Shown here: one piece after another, positions 9,607-17,291 of the stretch
Position numbering within the stretch: the first letter of the stretch is position 1
Layout: the number at the start of each line of letters is the position of its first letter
Assembly (NCBI RefSeq): GCF_002019705.1
Contig: NZ_KV917377.1
Location: 4,217,938-4,281,937 of the forward strand
Direction of reading: 5' to 3'
Origin: Shouchella patagoniensis
GTDB lineage: Bacteria > Bacillota > Bacilli > Bacillales > Bacillaceae_D
Length of the DNA: 64,000 bases
Position numbers and translations under genes: made by a program
Notes under the pieces: model-generated
Seen by the model: only the letters and a program-made list of their open reading frames with translations
The model's database searches: none
Told to the model about the DNA's origin: nothing

Positions 9607-10520
9607 ATAAATTATACATAATAGGTATCTTGTTAGCCATTGGTGCTGGTGTAGCGAATGGTACGGTAGGAGTATTAAGCAAAGGAATTTTTGAGTATAA
9701 CCTTACTCCAACTGCTGTATCATTTTATAAATGCTTTATTGCATTCATAGCATTATCAATTATAATTTTTTCTAAGAAGAGTTTAAGGGAAAAGTTATTT
9801 AAAGATATTAAAGTGTTCAAATTAGCGGTTTGTTCATTTTTGGGAATATTTGTTCTCTATTATTTTGAAACTACAGCCTATAATTATACAACCGTTCCAA
9901 CTGTGGTGTTTATATTACTCGGGACTTCGGTGGTCGTTACATTTATATTGAGCACTTTTTTATTAGCAGAGAATAAAAAGACACATCAATATATAGGCTT
10001 TATATTATTAGTAATAGGCCTAGCTTGTATGATAGGCTATCAACAGATGAATTTTGTCTTTAATATAGGTATATTGCTTGCAATAATCGCAGGGGTAGGA
10101 TATGGATTATTTTTAGTTTTAACCAAAAAATTCCGGATAGATGGTGGGTTAATCTCACTTTGGTATCTAATAGGTTTTGGATGTGTCTATTTAATTATTC
10201 CTTTTACAATTGAAGGAGTTGTTTTGCCTCAAACTGAGACTGTGATCCCTTTGTTAGCTCTTGCCATACTTCCTACATTAGTAGGATTTTATTGTACTGT
10301 AAAAGCTTTAACCTTAATTGAAGCAAACAAAGTCCAACTGTTTGAGTTAACCGAGCCAATTTTTGCGTCTATATTTGCTTATATATTCTTTTTGGAAATA
10401 ATTGAAGGATTTGAATGGGTTGGTGCTTTTCTAATTCTATTAGCTATGTATTTCTCAGAATTTGGTGAGAGATTTAGTCTGAAAAGGAGAACAGCTAATT
10501 TGTTAGATAAGCAGAGGTAA
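9603..10520 (+). CDS. EamA/DMT-family transporter, 305 aa
   Basis: Ten predicted membrane helices in two EamA repeats (about residues 5-140 and 150-290), the drug/metabolite transporter fold used for amino-acid, nucleotide-sugar or metabolite export. It starts within the stop of the desaturase gene (ATGA overlap), so the two are translationally coupled. A terminator follows at 10531. The substrate cannot be read from sequence. A lipid- or aldehyde-related product of the desaturase is one possibility, given strict pairing, but this is inference. Confidence 0.87.
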   Translation: MNKLYIIGILLAIGAGVANGTVGVLSKGIFEYNLTPTAVSFYKCFIAFIALSIIIFSKKSLREKLFKDIKVFKLAVCSFLGIFVLYYFETTAYNYTTVPTVVFILLGTSVVVTFILSTFLLAENKKTHQYIGFILLVIGLACMIGYQQMNFVFNIGILLAIIAGVGYGLFLVLTKKFRIDGGLISLWYLIGFGCVYLIIPFTIEGVVLPQTETVIPLLALAILPTLVGFYCTVKALTLIEANKVQLFELTEPIFASIFAYIFFLEIIEGFEWVGAFLILLAMYFSEFGERFSLKRRTANLLDKQR

Positions 10521-10530
10521 TAATTTTATA

Positions 10531-10562
10531 AGAGCTTCCTTTTCTGGAAGTTCTCTTTTTTT
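10531..10562 (+). terminator. Rho-independent terminator after desaturase-EamA operon
   Basis: Hairpin AGAGCTTCC / GGAAGTTCT with a 6-base loop followed by CTTTTTTT, located 10 bases after the EamA stop. Confidence 0.8.
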
Positions 10563-10716
10563 GTTGCAAATTAGTATCTTTAATTTTCTTTTCAAATAAC
10601 CTCATTAGCCCTATTAATGGATGTTAATTTTGTACGTTCTTCAACTAAAGTCTCCGTCAACTAAACAAGTTTAAACCCTTATTAACATGCTTGTTAGCTC
10701 CTTAAAGTCTTTCTCA

Positions 10717-11424
10717 TTACGTCAACTTCCTTACTTTCAACATTGAATTCGCATTTATTTGAAATTCGTAGTTGACGGCTATTTCTGTGACTTCATAACC
10801 CCGAATTTTTAAAGATTTGATTATGTTATCTAATTCTTTATACCTTTTTCCTTCTAAGTTCACTAATGGGAAAATACGTAACTCTAGCTTTGTTACTCTT
10901 AACAACTCTTCTAAAGTATAAATATGAAATGGATAGTCTAATCTATCATCATACATAAATAAAAAGTGAGCAGACAGAACGATATCAAATTGATCGTCTT
11001 TAAACGGTAATGTAGGTAAGGTAACAGGAATGTACTTTTCAGCATTCTCTATCATGTCATTTGAACAATTTGTTAAGGCGCTAACTCTATGAGATTTTAA
11101 ATCTGGTATGTCGCTAAAGTAATTCCAATTATAGTTACCAAACGCTTTTTCCATATGAACCATCGCATGTTCAATATCTTGTAGGCCTTTTGATAAAAGT
11201 AAATTGCCAGAGTGATAATAAGCAATATCACAAGCAATAATGTCTAACCCTAACTTGTTACCTACAGCAGTAAAAGAACATGCACCTGCAGGGCAATCAA
11301 GAACTTTTTTTCCAAACAACTCCTCTTCTGAAAGCAAGAACATATTAAGATATTCCTCATAAGTTCTTCCAATAAAAACGATACGTTCTAAATCTAACTT
11401 TTTACTGTTCTCAACTCCGCTCAA
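10717..11424 (-). CDS. class I SAM-dependent methyltransferase-like protein
   Basis: A 235-residue soluble protein. KVLDCPAGACSFT (about residues 39-51) is the SAM-binding glycine loop, IIACDIAYY an acidic motif II, and LPFKDDQFDIVLSAHFLF the DxFD-type motif IV/V, as in class I methyltransferases. It is monocistronic, transcribed towards the desaturase operon, with AGGTGAGC before ATG 11424. The methyl acceptor cannot be deduced. Confidence 0.75.
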   Translation of the reverse strand: MSGVENSKKLDLERIVFIGRTYEEYLNMFLLSEEELFGKKVLDCPAGACSFTAVGNKLGLDIIACDIAYYHSGNLLLSKGLQDIEHAMVHMEKAFGNYNWNYFSDIPDLKSHRVSALTNCSNDMIENAEKYIPVTLPTLPFKDDQFDIVLSAHFLFMYDDRLDYPFHIYTLEELLRVTKLELRIFPLVNLEGKRYKELDNIIKSLKIRGYEVTEIAVNYEFQINANSMLKVRKLT

Positions 11425-11621
11425 GATAGCTCACCTCAACTAATGAATGATAGTAACGCACATTATATCATTCGAGATGAAATCTATAGCACCTTCTTAA
11501 ATAAATCCGCCCCTTTCATTACATGAGAATAAGGAAAAACCGTTATGGAAATGTAGTACAAGATGTAATCAGTTTAACGTCGATTTCTAAATAAACGGTT
11601 CTATCATCTATGTACTAGTCA

Positions 11622-11906
11622 GTTTGCACACCAAATTGCTAACAAACCAATCACAATCAGATGGAATTAACGAGATCGAACAGGGGAGAAGGACACCAAC
11701 AATCCTATTCTCATGGGCTTCATGGAAAAGTGGAGTCCGTGTAAAACCCCTGATACAGAAATGGTAAGGTATAAAGTGGTGGAGCTCAGCAAAATTCTAT
11801 TTTTAAGCACCTTCGTAAGTACTGTCGCATTAGGCTTTTTCATTAATAGAAAATCTCTAAGTTTATTCAAAAATAGAATTGCAAACCTTTATTACATTAA
11901 AGTGAA
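11622..11906. repeat. ~285-bp degenerate direct repeat, copy 1
   Basis: This stretch is clearly homologous to 12689-12948 over its whole length, starting GTTTGCA.ACCAAATTGCT and ending CAAACCTTTATTAC.TTAAA. On the minus strand both copies show traces of the same short reading frame (TVLTK..KN..LLS.TTLYL), broken by stops at different places, so the unit may be a decayed small gene or a non-coding dispersed element. Confidence 0.75.
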
Positions 11907-11953
11907 ATAGTCTTATAATAAAAAGTTTATTTAAACTTATGGCAAATATAAAA

Positions 11954-12032
11954 AAAGACGCTTGTTCATGAACCTCACCTCCAATTGTTAGTGGAGTTTA
12001 ACAATTGGGAACTTGATTCAAGATAAGCGTCC
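11954..12032. repeat. nested inverted repeat, possible collapsed IS ends
   Basis: The outer arms GACGCTT/AAGCGTC enclose inner arms CCAATTGTTA/TAACAATTGG. The inner arm CACCTCCAATTGTTAG resembles one arm of a similar small palindrome near 46040, on the opposite strand. It could be a remnant of insertion-sequence ends fused by deletion or a transcription terminator. No ORF is present. Confidence 0.45.
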
Positions 12033-12124
12033 TTTATGGTATATTAGTGAGCAGCTTTATAGAACAACTAAAGCCCCCCGATTTTTGAATAAGTAAAAGG
12101 CGTTCATTAATTTCATGCCCTTAC

Positions 12125-12520
12125 TCATACATTAACTTTATAATTCAATGCTAACTCGTCCCCAGGAAATCCCCTTATTCCCCAGTTATGTTTTGGTGTT
12201 TCAAAAATTGTAATTTCAATATCTAGAGGAGATATACTCAAATCACTATTTATACGTTCAAATAGTAGCTTTAGTAATTGTTTTTTTGCTTCTACCGTTC
12301 TACCTTCAAACATACTAATTTCAATCACGGTATATGCTTCAGTTCTCCCGCTTGCAAAATAAAAGTCTTCTTTGTCCATAGGAAAAAAACGATGAAATTT
12401 CTTATTTGGGGGAATTTCTAGTGCTTCCATCATACATGAATGAATAACATTTGATAATGTTCCCTTAATTAGATTTAACTTTTCTTTAACTCCATAAATT
12501 TTAATCTGTGCCATTCTCAT
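12125..12520 (-). CDS. tautomerase family protein (YrdN-like), 131 aa
   Basis: Tandem small beta-alpha-beta units as in the 4-oxalocrotonate tautomerase superfamily, matching the ~130-residue Bacillus group with motifs FHRFFPMDKEDFYF, IEISMFEGR and ETPKHNWGIRG. The catalytic N-terminal proline of 4-OT enzymes is not at position 2: the sequence starts MRMAQIKIYG, and relatives begin MPQIKIYG or similar. A start at the second Met gives MAQIKIYG, with Ala where Pro is expected. The physiological substrate is unknown. It stands alone between two copies of a ~270-bp repeat. Confidence 0.82.
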   Translation of the reverse strand: MRMAQIKIYGVKEKLNLIKGTLSNVIHSCMMEALEIPPNKKFHRFFPMDKEDFYFASGRTEAYTVIEISMFEGRTVEAKKQLLKLLFERINSDLSISPLDIEITIFETPKHNWGIRGFPGDELALNYKVNV

Positions 12521-12688
12521 CTCACCTTTCTCATCTCAGCTAAACTCGGCTAAGAATAATCAACATTCTATAAAGAGGTTAGAAATTCCTTCTTCAAGTA
12601 TTCTGTCTCGTCAGTTTAATACTGTTTATTTCGTTAATGGTTCATTATAAATAGAAAGAGTTTATTCTATTACATTATGCTAAAAAAA

Positions 12689-12948
12689 GTTTGCAAACCA
12701 AATTGCTAACAAACCAATCACAAACAGGTGGAATAGATAAGATCTGAGAGGGGAGAGAGGCACCAATAATCCAGTATTAATGGGCTTCACGGAAAACCAC
12801 TGATACAGAAATGGTAAGGTATAAAGTGGTGGTGCTCAACAATTTTTTGTTTTTTACCACCTTCGTAAGTACTGTCACATTAAGCTTTTTCATTAATGGA
12901 AAAGCTTTTAATTTATTCAGATTACAAACCTTTATTACGTTAAAATGC
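12689..12948. repeat. ~260-bp degenerate direct repeat, copy 2
   Basis: Second copy of the unit at 11622-11906, same orientation, start-to-start offset 1067 bases, with small deletions (about 15 bases after GGGCTTCA.GGAAAA and 12 near the end). The two copies flank the tautomerase gene. Confidence 0.75.
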
Positions 12949-13062
12949 TGATATTCATGAGAAGAGATTGCATTTTTTGGAGGAATAAGTGAAAAAGGAG
13001 ATTGCTCAATTTGGTAACTACAAAAATATACAAGCTCAAGGAACTTGTATACGAATAGGTTG

Positions 13063-13419
13063 TTATTTTAAGGTAAGCTTTAATGCCTCTTGATCCAACT
13101 CTGTATGAATATCATATTTTTGCTTATGGTAATCCGATATGTTGTCTGTAAAAGTTGCTGAATGCAATAGGCTTGCTGTGTTTATACTGACATCTTTTAC
13201 TTCGCTTGCTATTACTAAATCGTTTAGACGCTCAAGCAAACTTTTAACAAATTCCCCATCTTGATCTGCGAGTATGGTTTCGGTATGTTTTAACCGAACC
13301 GAAGTTGTATCCATCTTGTCTCGAATACGGCTAAGTTTAGTACGGGCGTTTTCTTCAAAGCTAGTTTCATCAAAAGAGAATTTATATGTACCTACATTAG
13401 GATTTAGCCAATCGAACAT
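13063..13419 (-). CDS. hypothetical protein, 118 aa
   Basis: Not recognised. The protein is soluble, mostly helical and charged (SFEENARTKLSRIRDKMDTT, LADQDGEFVKSLLERLND) with no signal peptide or membrane segment. RBS AAGGAGG lies 7 bases before ATG 13419. A 38-codon ORF ends 14 bases upstream on the same strand, giving a compact two-gene operon. The coiled-coil-like N-terminal half and tiny partner recall accessory genes of secretion or toxin-immunity loci, but nothing decisive is present. Confidence 0.6.
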   Translation of the reverse strand: MFDWLNPNVGTYKFSFDETSFEENARTKLSRIRDKMDTTSVRLKHTETILADQDGEFVKSLLERLNDLVIASEVKDVSINTASLLHSATFTDNISDYHKQKYDIHTELDQEALKLTLK

Positions 13420-13432
13420 TATGTATACCTCC

Positions 13433-13549
13433 TTATCGAAGTTTTGCAGCTAACTCAATGTCAGTATCAAATAACACATGCATTGTTTCTTTATAGGCAT
13501 CTATTATACTTTCAAGTTCACTAATATCTTGTTGATACAGTTCTATCAT
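13433..13549 (-). CDS. small ORF, 38 aa, operon with the 118-aa protein
   Basis: ATG 13549 to TAA 13433, encoding a helical acidic peptide (MIELYQQDISELESIIDAYK at the start). An AAAGGGAT ribosome site is close to the start. It lies directly upstream of the 118-aa gene with a 13-base gap. It is too short to assign; it could be the end of a longer decayed gene or a genuine small protein. Confidence 0.45.
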   Translation of the reverse strand: MIELYQQDISELESIIDAYKETMHVLFDTDIELAAKLR

Positions 13550-13594
13550 ATCCCTTTATAAGTTTTCCTACATACCGTTAATGATACAAGGAGG

Positions 13595-13981
13595 ATGTTT
13601 ATGGACATGTCAAATTGGATTGCGGCAATTGCGGTTGTTTTATCAGGTATAGGAATCTATTTAAGTTATAAAAATCATAGAATAACGAGATTATGGGAGT
13701 TCTATAAGGAAAATAAAAGACAAAGCGAGCAAGAAGAGCAAATCAATGATGCTAAAAACACGAGTAGAGTATCTTTAATTCCCTACTTTCATCTGTTGTT
13801 AGTTCAAGAGATCTTTATAAAAAATATCTCTGGTGAAGAAAACCTGATTCTCCCAATCTCTTTGATTAACGTGGGCCGAGAAACTGCGACAAACATCCAA
13901 CTTGTGAGAATAAAGGTTAATCATCCTACTTTCAGCATATACCGCAATAACGCAATAATCGGCACGATCTGCCACCGGTAA
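13595..13981 (+). CDS. membrane-anchored hypothetical protein, C-terminus probably replaced by a repeat
   Basis: One N-terminal membrane helix (about residues 6-24, WIAAIAVVLSGIGIYLSY), a charged cytoplasmic-type stretch and then a beta-rich domain (ISLINVGRETATNIQLVRI). RBS AAGGAGGA precedes the start; ATG 13601 or 13607 are alternatives. The last ~18 residues come from a short repeat (13925-13979) found again at 16331. After it, an open stretch ending at 14151 (VELEVHKNDEWILLGSNKKD) looks like the original C-terminus in another frame. I infer that a longer gene was interrupted. Confidence 0.5.
   Translation: MFMDMSNWIAAIAVVLSGIGIYLSYKNHRITRLWEFYKENKRQSEQEEQINDAKNTSRVSLIPYFHLLLVQEIFIKNISGEENLILPISLINVGRETATNIQLVRIKVNHPTFSIYRNNAIIGTICHR
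13925..13979. repeat. short dispersed repeat, copy 1
   Basis: Begins CCTACTTTCAG.ATATACCG and ends GCCACCGGT; the same sequence, with a few changes and 8 fewer bases, recurs at 16331-16377. It ends the reading frame of the membrane-anchored protein. Confidence 0.65.
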
Positions 13982-14140
13982 CAAGAGGGCCTATATCGTC
14001 GCTTTTATGAGGAAAGAAGTCGGACGCAGCAGTGGACAGTGACTCTAAGAGTGGATGACTAGATGGAGATTGCGAATTTGGAACATCAAGTTGAGTTAGA
14101 AGTGCACAAAAACGATGAGTGGATTTTACTAGGGAGTAAT

Positions 14141-14177
14141 AAAAAAGACTAGTGGGCTTATAACCCACTAGTCTTAC
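14141..14177. terminator. bidirectional terminator between convergent genes
   Basis: Perfect hairpin with arms AAGACTAGTGGG and CCCACTAGTCTT, A-rich on the left and T-rich on the right. It can therefore end transcription of the gene remnant from the left and of rap-phr from the right. Confidence 0.8.
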
Positions 14178-14184
14178 TTATTTA

Positions 14185-14292
14185 TTATCTTGTATCTACT
14201 TTATCACTCATTGGAGTGATCGAAGGACTATAAGTAGTAGATCCAACAATAATAAATGATAAAATAGCTAAAGCACAGATGAACTTTTTCAT
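14185..14292 (-). CDS. Phr-type secreted signalling peptide precursor, 35 aa
   Basis: ATG 14292 to TAA 14185. It starts inside the stop of the Rap gene (ATGA overlap) and has RBS TAGGAGG. The precursor has a basic start (MKKF), a hydrophobic export core (ICALAILSFIIVG) and a short polar tail ending SDKVDTR, the layout of Bacillus Phr pro-peptides. These are exported, cut and re-imported by Opp to inhibit the cognate Rap. The stretch DKVDT fits the common pentapeptide pattern with a basic second residue and final Thr, but the processing site is inferred. It ends just before the terminator hairpin. Confidence 0.82.
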   Translation of the reverse strand: MKKFICALAILSFIIVGSTTYSPSITPMSDKVDTR

Positions 14293-15356
14293 TCTTGATT
14301 ACCTCCTAATATTTGAGAATTAATACGTGTTTTAAACGCAAACGTCATATATTTTAAAGCAAGTTCAAACTCATTTCGTTCTTTAAATATCATTGAAATT
14401 TCTTCTGCTACTAAAGAGGCTGAACAATTTAATTTTACAAGTTTATCAAGTTGATTATCAAGCTCTTTTTCTGAAAACTCTTCATAAATAGAGAAAATAA
14501 TTTTTAATCTTGCCAGGTATTCAACTTGACCAAATCTTTTTGCCTCTTGTAATGCAGTATGGTACATATTATATGCTTCTTTATCGCTAATACGATACAA
14601 AACGCTGGCAAGGTTAGTTTTCGTTTTTATTCCAAAGACGCTCTCACGATGTTCTTTAATTGCGAGTGCAGAAACGAAGTAATTTTGTGCTTTTTGCAAT
14701 TCGTTCTTTCTCATTGACAATAGCCCTAATGCTCTATAAGCTAATGCATGAGTTTCAGGAAAAATTTTCGACTCACTAAGAGCGCGTTTGTAATAAGACT
14801 CACCATCGCCGTTTATATCTAGCTCAACAGCAATGCCCCCTAATGCAATATAACAATTTATTAATCGCTCTAAGTGGTTTTCATCTTTTTCGAAGATATT
14901 TACAGCCATTTCAAGATAACGTGTGGCTATAGTATATTGATCTATTTTATAGTAAGATAAACCGCAGAAGTGATAAAACTCTGCTTTCTCCATTTCATTG
15001 TTAACATTTTGTAACTCTTGTTCAGCTTTATTAAAAAGGGAAATAGCAGACTTATACCTTCCATAATAAAATTCATAGCGACCTAAATAATAATACTTGT
15101 TAAAATCGAGAAGGTAATCTGATTCGGTTTGTGGAAGGATTGGTTCTTGATCGTTAGCAATACGCTCGTTTACAATGTTGTGTTTGAAATCTAGAAGTTG
15201 GACATACGCTATAATCTTGTCATCTTCCTCAATGTCAGGCAGCTTTTCAAAAACGGTTGTCCTTAATTCTTCTGCTTTCTCAAGATCAAGTGCAGTAATG
15301 CAACTTGCCCACTGAACGCATAATTCTCCAATTTGTATTCCTTTTGTCGCTTTCAC
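14289..15356 (-). CDS. Rap-family TPR response-regulator inhibitor
   Basis: A 355-residue, all-helical protein. Its N-terminal three-helix region (VQWASCITALDLEKAEEL, KLPDIEEDD) is followed by repeated tetratricopeptide units (for example YYLGRYEFYYGRYKSAISLF and LAYRALGLLSMRKNELQKAQ). This is the RRNPP/Rap architecture. Rap proteins dephosphorylate Spo0F or block DNA binding by response regulators. The segment matching the catalytic EEDQ of Spo0F phosphatases reads EEDD here, so phosphatase activity may be absent. It is co-transcribed with the overlapping phr gene. Confidence 0.85.
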   Translation of the reverse strand: MKATKGIQIGELCVQWASCITALDLEKAEELRTTVFEKLPDIEEDDKIIAYVQLLDFKHNIVNERIANDQEPILPQTESDYLLDFNKYYYLGRYEFYYGRYKSAISLFNKAEQELQNVNNEMEKAEFYHFCGLSYYKIDQYTIATRYLEMAVNIFEKDENHLERLINCYIALGGIAVELDINGDGESYYKRALSESKIFPETHALAYRALGLLSMRKNELQKAQNYFVSALAIKEHRESVFGIKTKTNLASVLYRISDKEAYNMYHTALQEAKRFGQVEYLARLKIIFSIYEEFSEKELDNQLDKLVKLNCSASLVAEEISMIFKERNEFELALKYMTFAFKTRINSQILGGNQE

Positions 15357-15628
15357 TCAATCACCTCATTTATTCACCGTTTTTTCTGATAATTACTTAC
15401 AATTTTATACAACTTCTTAGTTAAAAGAAATGACTTGTTAATGTTTCCCAACAAAAAACAGAACTAAATACCTATATAATAGAGAGACGACTGGTAATAA
15501 AAGAGTAACAAATTCTGTTGAATAATGGATCGATCCACTTCTTTACCTATTATAAACATTTTCTTTTCGCTAATATGCTAATGTTGATACAATGTAAAAT
15601 TTAAAACTATAAATCGTAGTAGGGAGGA

Positions 15629-16309
15629 ATGAGTTTGAGAGAGCATAAAGCCGTATTATTTGATTTAGACGATACTTTACTTGATAGGAATAAGGCAGTA
15701 GATAACATGTTTTTACTTGTGATAGAAACATGCTATGAAAATGTTGGACAGGTAGCCGAAAGTGAAATGTTGATACGATTTAAGGAATATGATAAAAGAA
15801 GCTATGGTTATAGTGATAAGACCGAGCTTTTTGAATCCTTTTTTAATGAATTTCCACCAAACTATAGGTTGCCAAGAGATTCGATTCAAGATTTTTGGGA
15901 TCATCATTTTCCCAATTGTTTTTCGATAGATCCAAATACGATAAATGTCGTAAACATGATTCAAAAGCAAGTTAAAGTGGCCATTATCACAAATGGTTCG
16001 ACTCAGAGACAGAAAGCAAAAATAAGGAACACTAAATTAAATGATTGTTTTGATACAATCATTATTTCTGAAGAAGTGGGACTTAGTAAACCTGATAAAC
16101 GCATATTTGATTTAGCATTAAATAAGCTTAATGTGCAACCGGAAACGGCATTATTCGTTGGAGATGATCTAGAAAAGGATATTAGTGGCTGTCAACATGC
16201 AAAGATAAAAGGCATATGGTTTAATCCTCATAAGATAACGAATGACACGGAAATAAAACCGTATGCAGAGATCCGCTCACTTAACAGATTATTAAGTTAC
16301 TTTCCTTGA
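15629..16309 (+). CDS. HAD-IA family phosphatase, 226 aa
   Basis: HAD motif I FDLDDTLLD (residues about 11-19), motif II IITNGS (about 118), motif III Lys in LSKPDKRIF and motif IV VGDDLEKDI (about 181) are all present, with a helical cap between motifs I and II. This is the YjjG-like/haloacid-dehalogenase subfamily, which acts on small phosphorylated metabolites or nucleotides; the substrate is unassigned. RBS AGGGAGGAATG lies upstream. Single gene, probably with its own promoter. Confidence 0.85.
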   Translation: MSLREHKAVLFDLDDTLLDRNKAVDNMFLLVIETCYENVGQVAESEMLIRFKEYDKRSYGYSDKTELFESFFNEFPPNYRLPRDSIQDFWDHHFPNCFSIDPNTINVVNMIQKQVKVAIITNGSTQRQKAKIRNTKLNDCFDTIIISEEVGLSKPDKRIFDLALNKLNVQPETALFVGDDLEKDISGCQHAKIKGIWFNPHKITNDTEIKPYAEIRSLNRLLSYFP

Positions 16310-16330
16310 ATTTAACCCTTAATTCCTTAT

Positions 16331-16377
16331 CCTACTTTCAGTATATACCGCAACAATCCACACGATTTGCCACCGGT
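16331..16377. repeat. short dispersed repeat, copy 2
   Basis: Copy of 13925-13979 in the same orientation (CCTACTTTCAG.ATATACCGCAA...GCCACCGGT), here intergenic between the HAD gene and trmO. Confidence 0.65.
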
Positions 16378-16475
16378 CATTTGCTAGTATGATTAAAAAT
16401 ACTTATCATTTTCGATCGTAAAAGCGAAATAGCACATCCTTGTTGTCTGTTATATCATTAAGAAAAACGTAAAGG

Positions 16476-16949
16476 ATGAGTGAGAATATGTTTACATTGC
16501 AACCGATCGCAACCGTTAAAAACGACCGTTTAGTAGTTGAAGATGATCAGTGGGGTGAAGTAGTTTCGACAATAAAGTTTCATCCATCCATCAATCCAGT
16601 CGCATTGGAAGGGATAAGTTCGTTTTCACACTTGGAAATTATTTTTTGTTTTCATTTAGTAGAGGATCGTCATGTCCAATGGGAAGCTCGGCACCCCCGG
16701 AATAATAAAGAGTATCCGAAAGTAGGGATTTTTGCTCAAAGGGGTAAGAATCGACCAAATAAGCTTGGCGTGACAACGGTTAAGCTACTAGAGCATTCTT
16801 CTGCAGATGAACTCATTGTGAAGGGATTGGATGCAATTAATGGGACACCAATCATTGATATTAAACCAGTAATGAAAGAATTTTTGCCTTTCGAAAATGT
16901 AACCCAGCCCGAATGGGTATCCGACTTAATGGGACGATATTGGAAATGA
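16476..16949 (+). CDS. trmO: tRNA (t6A37) N6-methyltransferase TrmO
   Basis: A 157-residue TsaA/UPF0066 beta-barrel methyltransferase. It has the N-terminal PIATVKND strand, FSHLEIIFCFH and the SAM-binding signature RHPRNN...YPKVGIFAQRGKNRPNKLGV, then GLDAINGTPIIDIKPV. TrmO methylates t6A at position 37 of tRNAs. ATG 16488 (MFTLQPIA), with the GGATGAGTGAG stretch as ribosome site, is the more likely start; ATG 16476 gives four extra residues. Monocistronic. Confidence 0.85.
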   Translation: MSENMFTLQPIATVKNDRLVVEDDQWGEVVSTIKFHPSINPVALEGISSFSHLEIIFCFHLVEDRHVQWEARHPRNNKEYPKVGIFAQRGKNRPNKLGVTTVKLLEHSSADELIVKGLDAINGTPIIDIKPVMKEFLPFENVTQPEWVSDLMGRYWK

Positions 16950-17130
16950 ACGATGACAAAAGTTCTTTTCATTCACATGCTTAAAATGGTATCAAAGCCA
17001 CAGAAGCAAGGCATATAGATTTTTTGTTCTTGAGTGAGGCCAACTAGCAGAGAATTTTTGGACTACGTCTGTTCAAACATGTTGTTTCTATTTCTGTGAG
17101 GTTTAAAAACTATATTTGTATAAAAATAGG

Positions 17131-17159
17131 TTGACTCTCTAATCAAGCTTTGATACACT
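17131..17159 (+). promoter_or_regulatory. sigma-A promoter of the beta-glucoside operon
   Basis: TTGACT and TACACT separated by 17 bases, ending 14 bases before the antiterminator target. Transcripts from it would carry the RAT/terminator switch in their leader. Confidence 0.7.
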
Positions 17160-17173
17160 CAAATCAAATTAAA

Positions 17174-17203
17174 GGATTGTCACTGATTCGATCAGGCATG
17201 ACC
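17174..17203 (+). promoter_or_regulatory. RAT site 1 (LicT ribonucleic antiterminator)
   Basis: GGATTGTCACTG...CAGGCATGACC is the conserved RAT hairpin of the BglG/LicT family. Its 3' end overlaps the left arm of the terminator at 17201. RNA binding by the LicT-like protein encoded at 18765 would favour this fold and allow read-through into the GH1 gene. Confidence 0.88.
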
Positions 17204-17258
17204 TAGGTAAAATAGAGATGTTGCGTTTGCGACAGCTGTGTTTTATCTAGGTTTTTTT
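17201..17258 (+). terminator. leader terminator controlled by RAT 1
   Basis: Arms ACCTAGGTAAAAT and GTTTTATCTAGGT are followed by a run of seven T. The left arm overlaps the RAT by three bases, making the two folds mutually exclusive. Confidence 0.85.
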
Positions 17259-17291
17259 GTGCCTATATGAACATTGGGAGGGACTGTTTAG

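Noticed and set aside
11667..11910. Overlapping ORFs of 67 aa (minus) and 65 aa (plus)
   Set aside because: Both lie in the degenerate repeat. The second copy at 12689 breaks the frames, and neither has a good ribosome site.
13799..14168. Two minus-strand ORFs (61 and 78 aa) opposite the membrane-anchored protein gene
   Set aside because: Both cross the repeat and the bidirectional terminator, with no start signals.
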